Part shown: positions 16,477 to 24,385 of the stretch, piece by piece
Numbering within the stretch: the stretch's first letter is position 1
Layout of the letters: every line of letters begins with the position of its first letter
NCBI RefSeq assembly: GCF_023223525.1
Contig: NZ_JALPRX010000034.1
Location: forward strand, 44,727-108,726
Direction: 5' to 3'
DNA from: Roseomonas acroporae
Lineage (GTDB): Bacteria > Pseudomonadota > Alphaproteobacteria > Acetobacterales > Acetobacteraceae
DNA: 64,000 nucleotides
The notes under the pieces: model-generated
What the model saw: the letters and a program-made list of their open reading frames with translations, nothing else
Told to the model about the DNA's origin: nothing
The model's database searches: none
Program-made: the position numbers and the translations under genes

Positions 16477-16497
16477 AGGCCCCACGGGGGCCTGTTT
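16477..16497 (+). terminator. rho-independent-like terminator between convergent genes
   Basis: Stem AGGCCCC (16477-16483) pairs with GGGGCCT (16487-16493) around a 3-base loop, followed by GTTT. Purine/pyrimidine tracts on the other side (TCTCTCTTTCC on the minus strand) suggest it may serve gapR as well. Confidence 0.6.
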
Positions 16498-16567
16498 CCC
16501 GCGATCCCCCGTCGCGGGGTCCGGCGCGGCGCCCCCCCGGACGGGTCGGCGAACGCCGCCGCGGGCC

Positions 16568-16867
16568 TCACATGCCGAGCGCGCGCCGGTACAGGTCGAG
16601 CAGCGTCTCGTGCTCCTCGATCTCGGCCGGCTCCTGCTGGCGCTGCCGGATGATCTGCCGGATCACCTTCACGTCGAACCCGGCGGACTTCGCCTCGGCG
16701 AAGATGTCCTTGATGTCGCCGGCCAGTGCCTTGCGCTCCTCCTCCAGCCGTTCCACGCGCTCGATGATCGAGCGCAGCCGGTCCGCGGCGATGCCGCCGA
16801 CCTCGGCATCCTCGGCCTGCGCCTGGCGCTCCCGGCTCGCCTTCGCCTCGTCTTCCACGTCACTCAT
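16568..16867 (-). CDS. gapR: DUF2312 family nucleoid-associated protein GapR
   Basis: 99 residues from ATG 16867; a TTG codon directly before it is not needed. The core IAADRLRSIIERVERLEEE, KALAGDIKDIFAEAKSAGF and KVIRQIIRQRQQ, with the ending LLDLYRRALGM, matches the alphaproteobacterial DUF2312/GapR family almost along its whole length. GapR is a coiled-coil protein that clamps overtwisted DNA ahead of polymerases and supports replication and segregation in Caulobacter. This is a lineage marker for Alphaproteobacteria. A -10-like TATAAG lies at 16971-16966 (minus strand), and the leader contains a GGACTCGG/CCGAGTCC hairpin at 16927-16956. Confidence 0.93.
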   Translation of the reverse strand: MSDVEDEAKASRERQAQAEDAEVGGIAADRLRSIIERVERLEEERKALAGDIKDIFAEAKSAGFDVKVIRQIIRQRQQEPAEIEEHETLLDLYRRALGM

Positions 16868-16926
16868 CAACTCACTCTCCGCAGGGGCGCGCGGGCAGGC
16901 ACGGGGCGCGTCCGCACGCGGGTCCG

Positions 16927-16956
16927 GGACTCGGAGGCCGGCCTTCGGCCGAGTCC
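16927..16956 (-). other. hairpin in the leader upstream of gapR
   Basis: GGACTCGG (16927-16934) and CCGAGTCC (16949-16956) form an 8-base-pair stem around a GC-rich 14-base loop, between a -10-like TATAAG (16966-16971) and the gapR start codon. It may affect message stability or translation; no known riboswitch is recognised. Confidence 0.4.
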
Positions 16957-17004
16957 TGTCGGCGCCTTATACGACGTGCCGGGTGGTTTGGCCCGAGGCC
17001 GCCC

Positions 17005-17068
17005 GGAAGGGAGGCCCCAGGGAAGGGAGGCCCCAGGGAAGGGAGGCCCCAGGGAAGGGAGGCACCGG
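17005..17068. repeat. four tandem copies of a 16-base repeat
   Basis: Units of GGAAGGGAGGCCCCAG at 17005, 17021 and 17037 are identical; the fourth (17053-17068) differs at two positions (C to A, A to G). The repeat lies between gapR and a small gene on the minus strand, outside any supported coding sequence. Such arrays often vary in copy number between strains. Confidence 0.9.
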
Positions 17069-17117
17069 GCGGGAGAAGCCCGTGAATGAATGCGGCCCGG
17101 GCCCTGCCGGGGCGACG

Positions 17118-17324
17118 CTACGCCCCGTGCGGCCGGTAGCCCCGCTCGGTGATGTTGCGGCGTATGGCGTGGTCCTGGTCGTCGCCCTGCAGGGGGCTGT
17201 CCTCGGGCCGCAGGCCGGGCTCGGCATGGGTGTCCTGCGGGTCGCCGTCGCCGAGGCCACCGGGGGGATTGGCGCTGCGGTCGGCCGGCGGAACCGGCGG
17301 CAAGGGCAAGGTCGGCATGGTCAT
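17118..17324 (-). CDS. small hypothetical protein, 68 residues
   Basis: Supported by a good ribosome site (AGGGAGACG directly before ATG 17324) and a composition that looks like a real soluble peptide: proline-rich start (MPTLPLPPVPPADR), then GGLGDGDPQDTHAEPG and a charged end DDQDHAIRRNITERGYRPHG. No membrane segment, cysteine or known domain. It is probably intrinsically disordered apart from the C-terminal helix. It lies between gapR and a TctC gene on the same strand. I do not recognise its function; conservation in relatives would confirm it. Confidence 0.55.
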   Translation of the reverse strand: MTMPTLPLPPVPPADRSANPPGGLGDGDPQDTHAEPGLRPEDSPLQGDDQDHAIRRNITERGYRPHGA

Positions 17325-17436
17325 CGTCTCCCTGGCGCCCCGAACGCCGCCCCCGGTGGGAGCGTTCCATCCGGCACGCCACGGCGGCGGCGCGGCGCCG
17401 CGCGGGCAGCTGGCCCCCGGCCTCTCGAACAGGTTC

Positions 17437-18438
17437 TCACTCCCGCCAGGGGCGGCGGCCCCACAGCGCCCGTGCCGCCTCGTCGCCCGACAGGATGAAG
17501 GCGCGGTAGTCGGCGCCGAGGCGCGGCGCCGCCGGGAGGTTCAGGCGTTGCGCATCGGCCAGGAAGCCCGGCGAGCGCATCGCCGCGCCGAAGGCCTCGA
17601 CCAGCCGCTCGCGGATCGCGTCCGGCAGGCCGGGCGGCGCCACCACGCCGCGCGCCGAGCCGCCGGTGACCGCGAAGCCCTGCTCGCGGAAGGTCGGCAC
17701 GTCGGGCGTGCCGGACCAGCGTTCGGCACCGCCCTGCGCCAGGGCGCGCACCTTGCCCTCGCGCAGCAAGGCGCTGGCCTCGCTCATGTTGAAGGAGCCG
17801 AAGGCGAGGCGGCCGCCCAGCAGGTCGGTGATGATCGGCGCCGTGCCGTTGTAGGGGATGTGGGCGAGCCGCACGCCCGCCGCCTCCTCGAAGGCGATGC
17901 CGAGCAGGTGGTCGTCCGAGCCGACACCCGAGGTGCCGTAGGCGAGCGCCTCCGGCGCCCGCTTCGCCGCCGCCTGCAGCTCGCCCAGACTGCGGATCGG
18001 GCTCTCCGGCGGCACGAAGAAGCCGCCCGGATCGTCCACCACGTTGGCGATGTAGGTGAAGTCCGGCACCCGGTACTGCACCCGCCGCTCCAGGGCGATG
18101 GTGCTCAGCGCCGGGGTGGTGACGCAGCCCAGCGTGTAGCCGTCCGGCGCGGCGCGGAAGGCCGCCTCGAAGCCGAGCTGGCCGCCGGCGCCCACCCGGT
18201 TCTCGACCACGAAGCGCGCCCCCGGCAGGTGCGGCGCCACGTGCTGCACCACCACGCGCGCCATCACGTCCACGCCGCCGGCGGGCGGGAAGGGCACGAT
18301 CACCGTGACGGGCTGTTCCGCGGGCCAGGCGGCGGCACGCGCCGGGCGGATCGCCGGTGCGCCGAAGCCGAGCCCGATGCCGGCCCCGGCACCGAGCAGA
18401 CGCAGCGCGGCACGGCGGCCCGCGTGACATGACGGCAT
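17437..18438 (-). CDS. tripartite tricarboxylate transporter substrate-binding protein (TctC/Bug family)
   Basis: 333 residues from ATG 18438, preceded by GGAGGGAGGAAGTACG. The leader carries an RR pair (GRRAALRLLGAGAGIG) and could be Tat or Sec, ending near RPARAAA. The Bug core follows: QPVTVIVPFPPAGGVDVMAR, FVVENRVGAGGQLG, APDGYTLG, IPYNGTAPIITDLLGGR, DVPTFREQGF. Periplasmic receptor for an unknown carboxylate; no TctA/TctB genes nearby. The upstream region contains a perfect 23-base inverted repeat and a GATACT motif shared with the region before the hydroxyacid dehydrogenase gene. Confidence 0.9.
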   Translation of the reverse strand: MPSCHAGRRAALRLLGAGAGIGLGFGAPAIRPARAAAWPAEQPVTVIVPFPPAGGVDVMARVVVQHVAPHLPGARFVVENRVGAGGQLGFEAAFRAAPDGYTLGCVTTPALSTIALERRVQYRVPDFTYIANVVDDPGGFFVPPESPIRSLGELQAAAKRAPEALAYGTSGVGSDDHLLGIAFEEAAGVRLAHIPYNGTAPIITDLLGGRLAFGSFNMSEASALLREGKVRALAQGGAERWSGTPDVPTFREQGFAVTGGSARGVVAPPGLPDAIRERLVEAFGAAMRSPGFLADAQRLNLPAAPRLGADYRAFILSGDEAARALWGRRPWRE

Positions 18439-18535
18439 CGTACTTCCTCCCTCCTGCTTCGCCCCGGGGACGGCATGGCCCGGCCGGCGGCGACGCCCGC
18501 CCATGCCCACGCGCCGGTCCCGGCCTGGGCGGCTG

Positions 18536-18595
18536 CCGTTGCGGCTCCCCGGCGCGGCTCCCGTGGGGGGGGGCCGCGCCGGGGAGCCGCAACGG
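18536..18595. repeat. perfect 23-base inverted repeat with 14-base loop
   Basis: Left arm 18536-18558 (starts CCGTTGCGGCTCCCC) and right arm 18573-18595 are exact reverse complements; the loop is TCCCGTGGGGGGGG. It lies upstream of both flanking genes, so it is not a terminator for either. Such a long perfect GC stem could form a cruciform or a strong RNA hairpin. Confidence 0.9.
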
Positions 18596-18793
18596 GAGCG
18601 CGGCCCGGCGCTTCGCGCGGGGAGTATCGCCCCAACCCCCGCGCCGCCGCCAGTGAGGGCGGGGCGGTGCCGAGACGCGGGCGGCTTCGCCCGCCGTACG
18701 TTTCCGGCGGCCGGTGCCGCCGCCGTCGTATCCCTCCCGCGCCTCGCCCGGCATGCTCGGCCCACGAGGATACGAGTCGAAAAAGCCGACTCT

Positions 18794-18808
18794 GTTCGCT
18801 ATATGTTC
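18794..18808. promoter_or_regulatory. LexA (SOS) box, GTTC-N7-GTTC
   Basis: GTTCGCTATATGTTC matches exactly the alphaproteobacterial LexA consensus GTTC-N7-GTTC. Its centre, CTATAT, also looks like a -10 element, so LexA binding would cover the promoter. The gene start at 18829 is 20 bases downstream, with AAGGAG in between. It is the only match noticed in front of a gene here. Confidence 0.6.
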
Positions 18809-18828
18809 CATGAGCAAGGAGAGCGTTG

Positions 18829-19173
18829 ATGGCAGGCAAAAAGGGTGGCGGACGGCCGCCGGCGCGGGCGGCGAGCCCGCTGAACGAGGCGCTCAGGCGC
18901 GTGCAGGAGATGGTCGGGCGCGGCTTCGTCCCGGCCCGGGTAGGCCGGGAGGTCGAGGGGATCGTCGCCGGCTGGCGCGCCGAGGGCCAGGGCGACCTGG
19001 TCGAGGAGCTGCTGGAGCAGCTGCAGGCCGGCGTCGAGGCCGCGTCGGACTCGATGGCCGAGCTGGACCCCGACAGCAAGGCGGCGATGCGGGCGGGCGA
19101 GAACGCGCTGGCGGCCCTGACCGCGGCCCGGGACGCGGCGCGGCAGGATGCCGGGGTGCCCGCGCTGGGCTGA
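18829..19173 (+). CDS. small uncharacterised protein behind a LexA box, 114 residues
   Basis: ATG 18829 follows AAGGAGAGCGTTG. The protein starts with a basic segment MAGKKGGGRPPARA, then helical stretches LNEALRRVQEMVGRGFVPARV, GREVEGIVAGW and LVEELLEQLQAGVEAASDSM, and an alanine-rich tail. No cysteines, membrane segments or recognised domain. The basic start and coiled helices would suit a nucleic-acid-associated or small regulatory protein, but that is inference. The promoter carries a GTTC-N7-GTTC box, so induction by DNA damage is predicted. No neighbouring gene shares the transcript; peroxiredoxin is convergent downstream. Confidence 0.75.
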   Translation: MAGKKGGGRPPARAASPLNEALRRVQEMVGRGFVPARVGREVEGIVAGWRAEGQGDLVEELLEQLQAGVEAASDSMAELDPDSKAAMRAGENALAALTAARDAARQDAGVPALG

Positions 19174-19288
19174 ACCCTTCCCCCCCGGCCGGCCGTTGGG
19201 ATCGCGGCCCGCCGGTCGGGGGCGAACGGCCCAGGGGAGAACCCCGGGCGGTCCGGCCGCCTTCAGGCGGCGGGCACGGCGGGATGGC

Positions 19289-19792
19289 TCACCCCTGGCT
19301 CACCGTCCCCTGGCTCACCGTCGGGCCGGCCAGCGCCCTGGCGGCCGCCTGCACGGCGGCCACATGGCCCGGCACCTTCACCTTCCGCCAGGCCTTCAGC
19401 ACCGTCCCGTCGGCGCCGATCAGGAAGGTGGCGCGGTCCATGCCCATGTACTTGCGGCCGTACATCGACTTCTCGACCCAGGTGCCGTAGGCCTCGGCGA
19501 CCCGGTGCTCCGGGTCCGAGGCGAGCGGGAATTCCAGCCCGTACTTCCCCGCGAACTTCTCGATCGCCGGCAGCTTGTCGGGCGAGACGCCGATCACGTC
19601 GAGGCCGAGGCCGGTGAACTGCGTCAGCGCCTCCTGGAAGCCGCAGGCCTCCTTGGTGCAGCCCGAGGTGTCGGCCTTGGGGTAGAAGTACAGCACGAAG
19701 GGACGGCCGCGCAGCGCGGCGAGCGAGACGGTGCGGCCACCGCTGGCCGCCATGGTGAAGTCGGGCGCGGCGGCGCCTTCGGCTGCGCTCAT
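19289..19792 (-). CDS. bcp: thioredoxin-dependent thiol peroxidase, Bcp-type peroxiredoxin
   Basis: 167 residues. Peroxiredoxin motif YFYPKADTSGCTKEAC: peroxidatic C45 and resolving C50 in the C-x4-C spacing of the Bcp/PrxQ class. It detoxifies H2O2 and organic peroxides in the cytoplasm using thioredoxin. Later segments (VIGVSPDKLPAIEKFAGKYGL, FPLASDPEHRVAEAYG, MGMDRATFLIGADG) are family-typical. The C-terminus carries a duplicated TVSQG, caused by a short DNA tandem repeat near the stop (TGGCTCACC occurs three times at 19285-19319). This looks like recent slippage and should not affect the fold. Confidence 0.93.
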   Translation of the reverse strand: MSAAEGAAAPDFTMAASGGRTVSLAALRGRPFVLYFYPKADTSGCTKEACGFQEALTQFTGLGLDVIGVSPDKLPAIEKFAGKYGLEFPLASDPEHRVAEAYGTWVEKSMYGRKYMGMDRATFLIGADGTVLKAWRKVKVPGHVAAVQAAARALAGPTVSQGTVSQG

Positions 19793-19922
19793 GCGCTGGT
19801 CTCCCGGGTCCGGTGGAACGAGTCGGGGGGCACCCCGACGGGTCGCCTGTATGCGCCGGAAGGGCCGCCGCGTCAGGGCACGACGCAGGCGCCGGGGCGC
19901 GGCCTGCCGCGCCGGCCGGACT

Positions 19923-21995
19923 TCAGCCCGCCGCCTCCGTCACCCAGGCATCCGCCACGATCACGCCCGCCCCCTCCGCCCCGACGATCAGCGGGTTGAT
20001 CTCCGCCTCCGCCACCCAGGGCAGCGCGGCGAGTCGCGACACCGCCGCCACCGCGCGGGCCAGCGCGTCGAGGTCGCCGCGCGGCAGGCCGCGCCAGCCC
20101 GCCAGGGCCTGGAGCCCCTTCACCTCGGCGATCATCGCGCGCGCCTCGGACTCGTCCACCGGCGCGGTGCGCAGCGTGGTGTCGCGCATCAGCTCCGCCA
20201 GCACGCCGCCGGCGCCGAGCAGCACCACCGGCCCCACCTCCGGGTCCCGGCGGAAGCCGAGGATGGCCTCGCCCAGCCCCTTCGCCATGGGCTGCACCAG
20301 CAGCCCGCCGAGCCGCGCCGCCGGGGCGCGTGCCCGCACCCGCGCCAGCATCGCCGCCGCCTCCCGGCGCAGCGCGTCGGCGTCGGGGATGCCGAGGACA
20401 ACGCCGCCCACCTCGGTCTTGTGCGGCAGGTCGGGCGACAGGATCTTCAGCGCCACCGGCCAGGCGAGTCCGGCCGGCACGTCCTCCGGCCCCTGCATCA
20501 CGTGGAAGGGCGAAGCGAGGCCCAGCGCAGCGAAGAGCCGGCGCGCGGCGGCCTCGTCGAAGGCGTCGGGGCGGTCGAAGGCCGGCGGCTCGGGCGGGGC
20601 CGCGTCGCGGGGGGCCTGCCAGTCGCACCAGGCACGCACCGCGTCGGCACAGGATTCCGGGCTGCGGAAGGCGGCGATGCCGGCCTCGGCGAGCAGGCGC
20701 AGGCTGCGGTCGGCCTGCGGCACCAGGAAGGCGGCGACGGGCTTCCCGACCCCCGCGGCAAGCGCCGCGTCCCGCGCCCGCACGATGCCGGCGACCGCCA
20801 GCTCCGGCTTGAACTGCGCCGAGGAGCCGATGACGGAAAGGGCGAGGTCGGTGTCCCCGGCCGCCTGCAACGCCGCCAGCGCCTCGGCCACCCGCTCGGG
20901 CTTCGTGCCCGCCAGGGTGACGTCGAGCAGCCGACCATGGTGCGGCAGGCCGGCGGCCTCCAGCATGGCCGACGCGGCGGCGTCCGGCGCGCGCGCCTCG
21001 ATGCCGGCGACGCCGAGGCAATCGACCGCCATGGCGCCGCCGCCGCCCGTCGTGGTCATCACGCCGACGGCGCGGTGCGGCCGGGCGAGCGGGCGGCGGC
21101 CGGCCAGCAGCACGGGCAATTCCAGGAAGGCGTCGAGGTTGGTGGCGCGGGCGATTCCGGCGGCGCGGAAGAAGGCGTCGGCGGCCGCGTCGGTGCCGGC
21201 CAGCGCGCCGGTGTGGCTGGTGGCCAGCTCCGCGCCGAAGGGCGAGCGGCCGAGCTTGTAGACGATCATCGGCTTGCCCAGCGCGTGCGCGCGCCGCGCC
21301 GCCCCGGCGTAGCGCGGCGCGTCGCGCACGGCCTCGAGGAAGAGCAGGACGGCGTCCACCTCCGGCTCCTCCACCAGCATCCCGGCGATCTCGCCCGCCG
21401 TCAGGTCGGCCTCGTTGCCGGTGCCGATCAGGTGCGAGAAGCCGATGCCGCGCGCGGCGCCGCGCGAGAGCAGCGCCCCCATCATCGAGCCCGATTGCGA
21501 GACCAGCGCGATCCGCCCCGGCAGCAGCGAATCCGCCTCCAGCGCCGCGTTGACGCTGGCCGCGGTGCGCGCGCGCAGGTTGACGAGGCCCATGGAATTC
21601 GGCCCCAGCAGCCGCACCCCGGCCGCCCGCGCGGCGGCGACCAGCCGGTCCTGCAGGGCCTGCCCCTCGGGCCCGGCCTCGGCGAAGCCGTCGGCCAGCA
21701 CGCAGGCGACCGGGATGCGACGCGCCGCGACGGAGGCGATCTGCGCCTCCACCTGCCCCGTGCCGAGCAGGATGTAGGCGAAGTCCGGATCGGCCGGCAG
21801 CGCGTCGAGCGATGGCCAGGCGCGCTCGCCCAGCACCGTCTCCGCGCGCGGGTTGACCGGGTAGAGCTCGCCGTCGAAGCCGTGCTTGCGGAGATAGAGC
21901 TGCGCCCGGGCGGTGACGCGCGTCGGGTCGCCCGAGGCGCCGATCAGCGCGATGCGGCGCGGGTTGAGCAGGGCACGCGCGAGATCGGTGGGCAT
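19923..21995 (-). CDS. ADP-forming acetyl-CoA/acyl-CoA synthetase (fused alpha-beta), GNAT-less
   Basis: 690 residues from ATG 21995. The N-terminal CoA-binding domain begins LLNPRRIALIGASGDPTRV; the middle succinyl-CoA-ligase-like domains contain VSQSGSMMGALLSRGA and the phosphohistidine region LATSHTGALAGTD (H261); the C-terminal ATP-grasp domain begins near PVALKILSPDLPHKTEVGGV and contains EINPLIVG. Such enzymes interconvert acyl-CoA plus ADP plus Pi with acid plus CoA plus ATP, and some act as aromatic or dicarboxylate CoA ligases. It lies downstream of an SDR and a hydrolase on the same strand, pointing to acyl-CoA or aromatic acid metabolism. A hairpin-rich spacer precedes it. Confidence 0.88.
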   Translation of the reverse strand: MPTDLARALLNPRRIALIGASGDPTRVTARAQLYLRKHGFDGELYPVNPRAETVLGERAWPSLDALPADPDFAYILLGTGQVEAQIASVAARRIPVACVLADGFAEAGPEGQALQDRLVAAARAAGVRLLGPNSMGLVNLRARTAASVNAALEADSLLPGRIALVSQSGSMMGALLSRGAARGIGFSHLIGTGNEADLTAGEIAGMLVEEPEVDAVLLFLEAVRDAPRYAGAARRAHALGKPMIVYKLGRSPFGAELATSHTGALAGTDAAADAFFRAAGIARATNLDAFLELPVLLAGRRPLARPHRAVGVMTTTGGGGAMAVDCLGVAGIEARAPDAAASAMLEAAGLPHHGRLLDVTLAGTKPERVAEALAALQAAGDTDLALSVIGSSAQFKPELAVAGIVRARDAALAAGVGKPVAAFLVPQADRSLRLLAEAGIAAFRSPESCADAVRAWCDWQAPRDAAPPEPPAFDRPDAFDEAAARRLFAALGLASPFHVMQGPEDVPAGLAWPVALKILSPDLPHKTEVGGVVLGIPDADALRREAAAMLARVRARAPAARLGGLLVQPMAKGLGEAILGFRRDPEVGPVVLLGAGGVLAELMRDTTLRTAPVDESEARAMIAEVKGLQALAGWRGLPRGDLDALARAVAAVSRLAALPWVAEAEINPLIVGAEGAGVIVADAWVTEAAG

Positions 21996-22214
21996 TCTGC
22001 GGCCGTTCCTTCCCGTATGGGCCGCGGGGGCGTTGCCCCGCTGCCCGACGGGAGGAGTTTGCGGTGCCGGCGCCGCCCCTGGAACCCCCTGCCCTCCCGC
22101 ACCGTCACCGGGCCGCACCCCGGGGCGCGTCATCGGGGACCATCCCTGCCCGACCGGGCAGCATCAGGGCCGGGCAGCGTCAGGGAGGGCAGCGCCCTCC
22201 CTGCCCGCCGGGAT
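21996..22214 (-). repeat. GC-rich intergenic hairpin spacer (possible relative of the modular element)
   Basis: 219 non-coding bases between two minus-strand genes. On the minus strand it contains CAGGGAGGGCGCTGCCCTCCCTG, GGGGCAACGCCCC and repeated CTGCCCGG. The hairpin style is the same as in copies A-C, but the conserved spacers (GGAAACCCC, GCGGATGGG) are absent, so membership in that family is uncertain. Confidence 0.4.
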
Positions 22215-23129
22215 TCAGGTCGGATCCCAGGAGAAGACGTCGCCCGAACGCTCCAGCGGCACGAAGCTGGAGCGGAAGGCCGGCAGAGCGCGCTCGGCGA
22301 TCAGCTCGGGCGTCCAGCCGGTGTCGGAATGGATCGAGCGGATCGGGCGGATCTGGCTGAACAGGAACAGCTCGTTCATGCGCGGCGAGAAGATCTGGCC
22401 GTTCACGTCCTTGGCGGCGTCGGAGGCGAGGAACACGGCGAGCGGCGCGTTCTTCTCAGGCCCCATCGCCTGGATGCGCGCGACGCGGGCCTTCTGCTCC
22501 GGCGTCTCGGCCGGGATCGAGGAGGTCATGCGGCTCCAGGCGAAGGGCGCGATGCAGTTGGAGCGCACGCCGAAACGCTGCATGTCGAGCGCGATCGACT
22601 TCGAGAGCGCGGCGATGCCGAGCTTGGCGGCGGAATAGTTGGCCTGCCCGAAATTGCCGATCAGCCCCGAGGTCGAGGTCATGTGGACGTAGGCGCCCGA
22701 GCCCTGCTTGCGGAAGTGCTCGGCCGCCGCGCGCGAGACGAAGAAGGAGCCGTTGAGGTGGACGTTGATGACGGCCAGCCACTCCTCCGGCGTCATCTTG
22801 TGGAAGATCACGTCGCGCAGGATGCCGGCGTTGTTCACCACGATGTCGATGCGGCCGAAGCTGTCGAGCGCGGTCTGCACGATGCGCTGCGCCGCCGTCC
22901 AGTCGGCCACGCTGTCGGTGTTCACCACCGCCTTGCCGCCGCGCTGCTCGATGATGGCGACGGTCTGCTGGCCCGGAGTCGCGGAGGTCTCGCCCTCGCC
23001 GGTCAGGCTCGCGCCGATGTCGTTGACCACCACCTTCGCACCGGCCAGCGCCATGGCGATCGCGATCTCGCGGCCGATGCCGCCGCCCGCGCCGGTGACG
23101 ATGGCGACCTTGCCTTCCAGCATGGACAT
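22215..23129 (-). CDS. short-chain dehydrogenase/reductase, 3-hydroxyacyl-CoA dehydrogenase-like
   Basis: 304 residues. NAD(P)-binding TGAGGGIGRE (residues 12-21), NNAG at 99-102, catalytic S152/S154 in HMTSTSG, Y165 and K169 in YSAAK. The MSMLEGKVAIVTGAGGGIG start, VVVNDIGASLTGEG and the long C-terminal extension resemble the hydroxyacyl-CoA dehydrogenase part of multifunctional beta-oxidation enzymes. It probably oxidises a hydroxyacyl-CoA in the cytoplasm. It follows the alpha/beta hydrolase gene and precedes the acyl-CoA synthetase on the same strand. The two downstream genes are separated by a hairpin spacer, so their expression may differ. Confidence 0.9.
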   Translation of the reverse strand: MSMLEGKVAIVTGAGGGIGREIAIAMALAGAKVVVNDIGASLTGEGETSATPGQQTVAIIEQRGGKAVVNTDSVADWTAAQRIVQTALDSFGRIDIVVNNAGILRDVIFHKMTPEEWLAVINVHLNGSFFVSRAAAEHFRKQGSGAYVHMTSTSGLIGNFGQANYSAAKLGIAALSKSIALDMQRFGVRSNCIAPFAWSRMTSSIPAETPEQKARVARIQAMGPEKNAPLAVFLASDAAKDVNGQIFSPRMNELFLFSQIRPIRSIHSDTGWTPELIAERALPAFRSSFVPLERSGDVFSWDPT

Positions 23130-23233
23130 GTCCGGTTCCTCCTGGCTGTCTGTTCGGTGGTTCTAACCGTATCGCGCCAGGCCGGAAAGATGGGCCCGGC
23201 AAAGATGCGCCGGCGCCCGCTCACGCCGCCTCC

Positions 23234-24091
23234 TCACGCCGGCGGCGCGGCCGGTCGGTGCCAGCGGCCGGCATCCACCCGCGTCACGAATTCCAGCAGC
23301 GCCCGGTCGAAATTGCCGGGATCCTCCAGGTTCGGCGTGTGGCCGCATCCCGGCATCACCAGCAGCGCCGCCGTCGGGACGACCCGCTTGAGGAAGAGGC
23401 TCGGCACCAGCGCCGGCTCGTCCTCGTCGCCCGCCACGACCAGAGTCGGCACGGCGAGCGCGCGCAGCGCCGCCTCCAGCTCGAACAGCGAGGGGCGGCG
23501 GCTCTGCACGCCGAGCATGGTGAGCGCCGAACCCTCGGCGGAGTGGCCGGCGAGGCGATCGAGGAACTCGGCGAAGCCGCGCGGGTCGTTCCGTTCGTAG
23601 GCCAGCCGCGTCGGGCCGCGCCCGTACACCGCAGCGACGGCCGCCATGCCCTCGTTGCGGAAGCGCGCCGCGGTGGCCTGGCTCTCGGCGCGGAACTGCG
23701 CCTGCCGCGACGGCTCCGAGCCGTATCCCACCCCGACCGCGGTCAGGGAGCGCGCCAGCGACGGGTGGCGCAGGCCGAGGTGCAGCGTGGCGTAGGCGCC
23801 CATCGAGCAGCCGACCACATGGGTCGGGCCGAGGCCGAGGCCGCGTATCACCGCCGCGACGTCGTCGGCCGCGCGGGCCTGCGAGTAGGCTTCGGGATCG
23901 GTCGGCACGGCGCTCGGCGGGTAGCCGCGGGCGTTGTAGGCGACGCAGCGGTAGCGGCGGGCGAAGTGCCGCATCTGGCCTTCCCAGGAGCGATGGTCGC
24001 CCGCGAATTCGTGCACGAAGAGCATCGGCGCGCCGCTGCCGGCCTCCTCGTAGTACAGATCCACCCCGTCCTCGGTCCGCAGCGTCGGCAT
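23234..24091 (-). CDS. alpha/beta fold hydrolase
   Basis: 285 residues from ATG 24091, chosen because GAGGAAGGGTGC precedes it. Nucleophile S96 in GCSMGAY, oxyanion region FVHEFAGDHRSW, catalytic histidine in PGCGHTPNLEDP, acid in VVAGDEDEPAL. The fold fits esterases, enol-lactone hydrolases (PcaD type) and meta-cleavage hydrolases; the substrate is not clear. It is the first gene of a minus-strand set with the SDR and acyl-CoA synthetase. Confidence 0.9.
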   Translation of the reverse strand: MPTLRTEDGVDLYYEEAGSGAPMLFVHEFAGDHRSWEGQMRHFARRYRCVAYNARGYPPSAVPTDPEAYSQARAADDVAAVIRGLGLGPTHVVGCSMGAYATLHLGLRHPSLARSLTAVGVGYGSEPSRQAQFRAESQATAARFRNEGMAAVAAVYGRGPTRLAYERNDPRGFAEFLDRLAGHSAEGSALTMLGVQSRRPSLFELEAALRALAVPTLVVAGDEDEPALVPSLFLKRVVPTAALLVMPGCGHTPNLEDPGNFDRALLEFVTRVDAGRWHRPAAPPA

Positions 24092-24118
24092 GCACCCTTC
24101 CTCCCCGCCGTCCCGCTT

Positions 24119-24190
24119 CCCGGGTCGCTTCCCCGGGTCCGTTCCCCGGGTCCGTTCCCTGGGCCCATTCCCTGGGGGGCCGTTCCTTGG
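24119..24190. repeat. degenerate short tandem repeats
   Basis: About five units of a 12-14-base motif resembling CGTTCCCCGGGTC (seen as CGCTTCCCCGGGTC, CGTTCCCCGGGTC, CGTTCCCTGGGCC, CATTCCCTGGGG, CGTTCCTTGGAGG). Located just upstream of the alpha/beta hydrolase start on the minus strand. Confidence 0.6.
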
Positions 24191-24333
24191 AGGCCCGCTT
24201 CCCCGGCATCGCGGCCGGAGCATGCGGGCGCCGGCCCGGCCCGGCAAGCCGCCCCGCCCGGCAGGCGTTTCCCGGCTCCGCCCGGCCGCGCCGGCGCCGG
24301 CGCGGTACTCGTTCGCGTGGCGATGATCGCCCC

Positions 24334-24362
24334 TTGACGGACGTGGCCTGCGGGAGCATCTC
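24334..24362 (+). promoter_or_regulatory. putative suf operon promoter
   Basis: TTGACG (24334-24339) is a strong -35; the -10 would fall at 24356-24362 (GCATCTC), a weak match. The predicted RNA start near 24368 overlaps the dyad at 24367-24385. Confidence 0.35.
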
Positions 24363-24366
24363 CAAT

Positions 24367-24385
24367 CCGTACCGCACAGGTCCGG
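24367..24385. promoter_or_regulatory. 19-base dyad, candidate operator for the SUF regulator
   Basis: CCGTACC-GCACA-GGTCCGG is an inverted repeat with one mismatch in seven base pairs. It lies at the predicted transcription start, 22 bases before the TTG start codon of the Rrf2-type regulator gene, where an autoregulatory Fe-S sensor would be expected to bind. Confidence 0.4.

Larger units (their letters stand above)
18439..18828. other. 390-base divergent intergenic region
   Basis: Separates the minus-strand TctC gene from the plus-strand LexA-box gene. It contains a perfect 23-base inverted repeat (18536-18595), the motif CGGGGAGTATCGCCCC (also before the gene at 32900), and a less GC-rich promoter segment with a LexA box near the right end. 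No gene is supported inside it. Confidence 0.6.

Noticed and set aside
17005..17068. Tandem repeats as a CRISPR array
   Set aside because: The 16-base units are directly adjacent without spacers, and no cas genes are present.
19731..23600. Long plus-strand open frame (1289 codons)
   Set aside because: Antisense to the acyl-CoA synthetase and SDR genes, whose motifs are unmistakable. A GC-content artefact.
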